Below are positions 5,960 to 9,319 of a DNA stretch of 9,319 nucleotides, piece after piece (position 1 is the first letter of the stretch; the number at the start of each line of letters is the position of its first letter). Source of the DNA: an uncultured Maribacter sp. (lineage in GTDB: Bacteria; Bacteroidota; Bacteroidia; Flavobacteriales; Flavobacteriaceae); NCBI GenBank assembly GCA_905479535.1, contig CAJQMW010000522.1, positions 1-9,319 of the forward strand, given 5' to 3'. A model generated the notes under the pieces. The model did not search any database, had not been told where the DNA came from, and worked only from the letters and a program-made list of their open reading frames with translations. The position numbers and the translations under genes were made by a program.

Positions 5960-7816
5960 ATGGAAGAAAAGAAATTGGATGTAAATTCTATCATCGGTTT
6001 TGTGCTGATATTTGGGATACTCATCTTCATGTTTTATCAGAACAAACCTACTCCCGAAGAGGTGGAGGCCCAGAAAGCACAGCAAGAACAGATTGATGCG
6101 GAGGAGGCTGACGAGCCAGAGGTTCAAAAAGAAATCGTTACCAAAGAAAGTCCTACACTTAATTTAAGCGATTCCACCGCGGTGGCGAATTACCAAAGTC
6201 AATTAGGGGCTTTTGCTTTTACCACGCCTACCGAAAAAATCACAACATTAGAAAATGACGTTGTTGTCTTAAAAATTAGCAGTAAAGGCGGTTATATCAT
6301 AGAGGCTAAAATGAAGAATTTTGTAACCTATGATTCCGTTCCGGTTTACCTTATTAAGGATGGCAATTCCTCCTTCGGATTTGATTTCTCTACCACCGAT
6401 AATCGCGTCTTGAACACGCAAGATTTATTTTTTGAACCCAGCTTAACCAATTCTAATGGTAACCAAATACTTTCTCTAAAGGCCAAAGCGGCAAAAGATA
6501 AGTTTTTGGAATATCGGTACGAAATGAAACCCGATGATTATTTGATCGATTTTACGGTACGCTCTCAAGGTTTGGATAATATCATAAATAATAATAAGTC
6601 CATTGCACTAGACTGGAGACTTAAAGGAATACGGCATTCAAAAAGTATCGAGTATGAAAATAGATACACGCGGCTTACCTATAATCATGAAGATGATAAG
6701 CTAAGTAAATTATCCGAAGGAAGTGATGATGAGGAAACCGAGGAGGATATTAAATGGATATCCTATCGCCAACATTTTTTCAGTTCTATTCTTGCTACGG
6801 ATGAACCTTTCAAATCCGGGGACCTTACTTCTAAAAATTTAGTGGAAGAAGAAAGCAAGACTTTTGGCTTCACCAAAGCATATGCATCTTCTTTGCCCTT
6901 AGAAGTAAAGAGCGGAAACATTGCCAAAAACATGTATTGGTATTTTGGACCTACGGACGTTGAGGTGCTTTCGCTGTATGAGGATTTAGGTCTCGTAGAT
7001 TCCATCCCTTTTGGTTGGGGTATTTTCGGTTGGATCAACCGCTATGTGTTTACACCATTTTATGCGCTCTTAAGTACATATTTCCCATACGGAATCGCAA
7101 TTGTCATTATGACCATATTAGTAAGGTTGGCAATGTCTCCCGTTACTTACAAGTCCTATCTCTCGCAGGCAAAAATGAAGGTTTTGAAACCTGAGATTAC
7201 GGAATTGGGTGAAAAGTACAAGGACAATGCCATGAAAAAACAGCAAGAGACCATGAAGTTGTACGGCAAGGCGGGCGTTAGTCCAATGAGCGGCTGTGTC
7301 CCCGCTTTTTTACAAATGCCTATCTTCTATGCCTTGTTCATGTTTTTCCCAACCTCTTTTGCGCTACGTCAAAAATCGTTTTTATGGGCGGACGACCTTT
7401 CCTCCTTTGATGCTATTTATCAATTTCCAGAGGGGTTTTCTATTCCATTTTATGGAGACCACATCAGTCTTTTTCCAATTTTGGCTTCCATTGCTATTTT
7501 CTTCTACATGATGATGACAACGGGCCAGAACATGCCAACCCAACCTGGCATGCCCAATATGAAGTTTATCATGTACCTGATGCCTTTCTTCATGTTAATA
7601 TTTTTCAACAACTATGCGAGTGGATTAAGTTTGTACTATTTCGTATCCAATTTGATTACCATAGGTATTATGTTGGTCATTAAGAACTTCATCCTGGACA
7701 ACGAAAAAATACATGCCCAAATTCAGGAGAACAAGAAGAAACCGAAAAAGGAAAACAAGTTTCAACGTAAGATGCGTGAGATGATGGAGCAGGCCGAAGC
7801 CCAGAAAAAACGTTAA
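5960..7816 (+). CDS. yidC: Membrane protein insertase YidC (Oxa1/Alb3 family)
   Basis: YidC inserts and folds inner-membrane proteins, alone or with SecYEG. The 618 residues follow the Gram-negative layout: an N-terminal membrane segment (about 11-26); an acidic linker rich in Glu/Gln (31-60); a large periplasmic P1 domain (about 80-350) with an extra acidic run near 253-263 (SEGSDDEETEED region); and a conserved insertase core. In the core, the membrane segment near 374-392 carries Arg389 (LVRLAMSP), the positive charge of the hydrophilic groove; a cytoplasmic helical hairpin (about 396-436) follows; SPMSGCVPAFLQMPIFYALF (441-460) begins the next segment, and further segments lie near 502-520, 536-550 and 556-577. 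The tail (580-618) is strongly basic, as expected for ribosome contact. ATG 5960 gives the correct short cytoplasmic N-terminus. It follows pyrG directly, an order I recall from other Flavobacteriaceae. Confidence 0.98.
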   Translation: MEEKKLDVNSIIGFVLIFGILIFMFYQNKPTPEEVEAQKAQQEQIDAEEADEPEVQKEIVTKESPTLNLSDSTAVANYQSQLGAFAFTTPTEKITTLENDVVVLKISSKGGYIIEAKMKNFVTYDSVPVYLIKDGNSSFGFDFSTTDNRVLNTQDLFFEPSLTNSNGNQILSLKAKAAKDKFLEYRYEMKPDDYLIDFTVRSQGLDNIINNNKSIALDWRLKGIRHSKSIEYENRYTRLTYNHEDDKLSKLSEGSDDEETEEDIKWISYRQHFFSSILATDEPFKSGDLTSKNLVEEESKTFGFTKAYASSLPLEVKSGNIAKNMYWYFGPTDVEVLSLYEDLGLVDSIPFGWGIFGWINRYVFTPFYALLSTYFPYGIAIVIMTILVRLAMSPVTYKSYLSQAKMKVLKPEITELGEKYKDNAMKKQQETMKLYGKAGVSPMSGCVPAFLQMPIFYALFMFFPTSFALRQKSFLWADDLSSFDAIYQFPEGFSIPFYGDHISLFPILASIAIFFYMMMTTGQNMPTQPGMPNMKFIMYLMPFFMLIFFNNYASGLSLYYFVSNLITIGIMLVIKNFILDNEKIHAQIQENKKKPKKENKFQRKMREMMEQAEAQKKR

Positions 7817-7988
7817 ATCAGTTTCAATCTAGATAATTCCTCGATGGCTCTGCCTCCTTTCCGATTTACCTCCCCTCTTGCATCCGACGAGCGTAGCGAG
7901 AGGAATGCACAAGGTCGGAATTGCCATTTCGCCCCCGAATGGGCGGGGCTGGGTGAGGTAAAATACAATCCCGCAAATGCGGAACGGT

Positions 7989-8008
7989 TTTTGGCCCCAA
8001 GGCCAAAA
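7989..8008. other. Perfect 8-base-pair hairpin
   Basis: TTTTGGCC (7989-7996), loop CCAA (7997-8000) and GGCCAAAA (8001-8008) form a perfect stem flanked by A/T tracts that make it symmetrical on both strands. It is the strongest single hairpin in the gap after yidC. On either strand the closing tract has four T residues, so it could contribute to bidirectional termination. Confidence 0.5.
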
Positions 8009-8069
8009 TGAAACCGGCGAAATACCCCTATGGCCTGTCTCGGGGATAGTGGGTTTCAAGAATTTTTTT
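8009..8069 (+). terminator. Probable rho-independent terminator for yidC
   Basis: Two alternative stems share this site: TGAAACC (8009-8015) with GGTTTCA (8052-8058), and ACCCCTAT (8024-8031) with ATAGTGGGT (8046-8054, one bulge). Both are followed closely by a run of seven T (8063-8069). The orientation suits transcripts arriving from yidC, but the site is about 200 bases beyond its stop, so the yidC message would carry the structured region above. Confidence 0.45.
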
Positions 8070-8179
8070 ATTTGATATATAAATACAAAGCCCCCACTCA
8101 GCGTAGGGGATTTTGCCATTGATTAAGGTTTGGTTTGGTAAGGATGTGGGAGACGTAATATGGCATTATATACGGCTTT

Positions 8180-8278
8180 AAAAAAAAGTTAGTTGTAAAG
8201 GGAAACTATTTGTATGCTAAAAGACATACTTCTGTTGTCAGAAAAATTATTGGGGACTATCACATAAGGTGAGTTTCC
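8180..8278 (-). terminator. Multi-arm fold and T-run after the ATP-grasp gene (possible terminator)
   Basis: GGAAACT (8201-8207) pairs with AGTTTCC (8272-8278) and encloses three small hairpins: GTATG/CATAC (8212-8216/8225-8229), TTCTG/CAGAA (8230-8234/8239-8243) and TCAC/GTGA (8260-8263/8269-8272, sharing one base with the closing stem). Read on the - strand it starts eight bases after the stop codon of the ATP-grasp gene and is followed by a run of eight T (8187-8180) after a 13-base gap. The gap is long for a standard intrinsic terminator, and short AT-rich stems can arise by chance. Confidence 0.3.
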
Positions 8279-8285
8279 AAAAAAA

Positions 8286-9319
8286 TTAACTTTTCAAAAA
8301 TCGTGATGTCCGTAGGGTTGGAATTTTAATCAATCTATCACATTTTGAAAAGCTTATATCGGCTTTATAGTTGTTAAATTGATCAACGTTTTTACCCCCT
8401 CTTAACCATTCCAGATAAATGGCGGCCGTATTTATACCTCCTTCATGGGAGAAAGGGTACCCGCCCCCGAACCTGGGGTTCAGTTCAAGAACATATAGCC
8501 CGTCGGCACATAAGAACAAATCGCAATCCATTGTGCCAAAATGCTTGAGCTTGGAACCTATTCGTTCGCCAATATTTTCCATACGTTTGTCAACGACTGT
8601 TATGGCTTTATCGGTTTCCCCACCACGCATTGATAGTTTTTCCCTTAAAAATGTACCATAGTAATTTCCTTTAAAATCATTTAGTACATCCATTCCAAAC
8701 TCGGTTCCCTTAAGCTTTTCCTGAATTACGATGGACCGTTCAAAATCTTCTTGGCTGGCATTCAGTAGTATCGATTTTTGAAGTTTTATTTTTTGCAACG
8801 CATAACTTAATCGTAGTTCCTCGACACTTTCGGGAAATTCGATTCCAATAGAAGCACTTCCCCAACGCGGTTTTAAGACCAAGGGAAAATGTAATTCGTT
8901 TTTCCCCAGGGCCTCGAGTGCAGCTTCCAAGGTCAAATACGTTTTCGGGGTTTTAAGGCCAATGCCCGTAATAAATTTAAAGGTTTCCCATTTGTCGAAA
9001 GTGGTTTCGATTGTTTCAAGACCTGAAACCAGGACTTTGGCACCTGTTTCTTCCAATTCAGGTTTATGCTTGGTCAATATGGGTAGTTCTAAGTCGTTTA
9101 AGGATATTATGGCGTTAACCCCATATTCCTTGATTATTTTTTTTAATGCCGAAATATAATTGGAACCGTATATGTCGGGTACCAACAACGGGATGTCCGC
9201 ATCAATCAATGCAGGAGCATTATATTGTACATCAGCGGCAAGTATATTCCCTTCGCCGTTCAAGGCCTCCTTGAAATAATTGATCAAATAGTTGCGTCTG
9301 CCTGCGCAGGTAAACAAGA
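8286..9319 (-). CDS. ATP-grasp ligase, carbamoyl-phosphate-synthase-like (5' end missing)
   Basis: The gene runs off the right edge. Its first visible residues (LFTCAGRRNYL) match the start of this family, which usually begins with M plus one to four residues before the FTSAGRR-like nucleotide-fold motif, so only a few codons are missing; the TTG at 9317-9315 most likely encodes an internal leucine. Counting that residue as 1, a pre-ATP-grasp Rossmann-like domain covers about 1-105. The ATP-grasp domain follows, with Lys149 in VLKPRWGSASIG, the IVIQEKLKGTEFG strand (196-208) and metal ligands Glu278 and Asn280 in LELNPRFGGGYPF. Such enzymes activate a carboxylate with ATP and join it to an amine or similar nucleophile. 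The substrate is unknown. Relatives often sit in surface-polysaccharide clusters, which would lie to the right. It is convergent with yidC across a 469-base gap. Confidence 0.88.
   Translation of the reverse strand, partial: LFTCAGRRNYLINYFKEALNGEGNILAADVQYNAPALIDADIPLLVPDIYGSNYISALKKIIKEYGVNAIISLNDLELPILTKHKPELEETGAKVLVSGLETIETTFDKWETFKFITGIGLKTPKTYLTLEAALEALGKNELHFPLVLKPRWGSASIGIEFPESVEELRLSYALQKIKLQKSILLNASQEDFERSIVIQEKLKGTEFGMDVLNDFKGNYYGTFLREKLSMRGGETDKAITVVDKRMENIGERIGSKLKHFGTMDCDLFLCADGLYVLELNPRFGGGYPFSHEGGINTAAIYLEWLRGGKNVDQFNNYKADISFSKCDRLIKIPTLRTSRFLKS

Larger units (their letters stand above)
7856..8115. other. GC-rich, hairpin-dense intergenic element downstream of yidC
   Basis: This non-coding stretch is about 56% GC over 7861-8040, against roughly 30-35% just to its right. 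It holds nested inverted repeats: an outer stem 7856-7863 with 7980-7987 (7 pairs, one mismatch); TTTACCTC plus CCC (7865-7875) with 7951-7962 (11 pairs, one bulge); inside it a bulged stem 7877-7885/7902-7913 and CGCCC/GGGCG (7930-7934/7941-7945). To the right lie CCGC/GCGG (7971-7974/7979-7982, alternative to the outer stem), a perfect 8-pair hairpin (7989-8008), a bulged 8-pair hairpin (8024-8054), and CAAA..CCCC with GGGG..TTTG (8086-8115). The segment GACGAGCGTAGCGAGAGG resembles recurring intergenic sequence in bacteria. It could be a dispersed non-autonomous repeat, a structured RNA or a compound terminator. The reverse strand is open over 7829-8119 but the product is low-complexity and looks non-coding. 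Confidence 0.5.

Noticed and set aside
5678..6127. 149-codon reverse-strand frame across the end of pyrG and start of yidC
   Set aside because: It is antisense to two well-supported genes and to the candidate yidC promoter, and its translation has no recognisable features.
8206..8213. Promoter -7 element near TATTTG in the gap after yidC
   Set aside because: It lacks the two-base spacing of TAnnTTTG, and no gene starts downstream on the + strand.
8201..8278. tRNA gene
   Set aside because: The span and 7-pair closing stem fit, but neither strand has a T-loop TTC sequence, D-loop GG or a proper 5-pair anticodon stem with a 7-base loop.
8201..8278. Integron attC site
   Set aside because: The ends do not contain the required RYYYAAC and GTTRRRY core sites, and no integrase or gene cassette is present.
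9315..9317. TTG as start of the ATP-grasp gene
   Set aside because: The family normally has one to four residues before this leucine, and only two bases remain in the window, so the real start lies beyond the edge.

Overview
The window looks like a chromosomal segment from a marine Flavobacteriaceae-type bacterium (phylum Bacteroidota). The grounds are: an estimated GC of about 42% in the genes; genes that start without Shine-Dalgarno sequences; TAnnTTTG-type -7 promoter elements in front of pyrG and yidC; a LysM/type-1 periplasmic-binding-fold protein of a kind characteristic of this phylum; and a YidC with the large Bacteroidota-type periplasmic domain. Genus-level placement is not possible from the sequence alone.

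Layout, left to right. Positions 1-3012 hold three tightly packed + strand genes: the 3' part of a LysM/periplasmic-binding-fold envelope protein, an OsmC-family thiol peroxidase-like protein one base after it, and a secreted DUF922-type putative zinc protease whose TTG start overlaps the osmC-like gene. The last of these runs tail-to-tail into a - strand gene for a Tat-exported sugar isomerase/epimerase-like TIM barrel, with a 12-base overlap of coding ends. That gene is divergent from a small DUF3820 gene across a 47-base gap holding a near-palindromic pair of -7-like elements. CTP synthase (pyrG) and the membrane insertase yidC follow on the + strand, each with its own candidate promoter.

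Positions 7817-8285 are non-coding and are the least ordinary part of the window. The first half is about 56% GC, which is unusual for an intergenic stretch in such a genome, and contains a dense, partly nested set of inverted repeats that ends in a probable yidC terminator. The second half is AT-rich and can fold into a closed multi-arm structure just downstream of the last gene. That gene, on the - strand and cut by the right edge, encodes an ATP-grasp ligase of the carbamoyl-phosphate-synthase-like type. In this group such enzymes often lie in surface-polysaccharide or sugar-modification clusters, but the neighbours needed to test this lie outside the window.

Most of the window is conserved housekeeping and envelope biology: nucleotide synthesis, membrane protein insertion, cell-wall binding and peroxide defence. 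I see no phage genes, transposase, CRISPR array, tRNA or rRNA, and no clear defence or biosynthetic system. The best candidate for something undescribed is the structured GC-rich intergenic element after yidC, followed by the LysM/periplasmic-binding-fold architecture.
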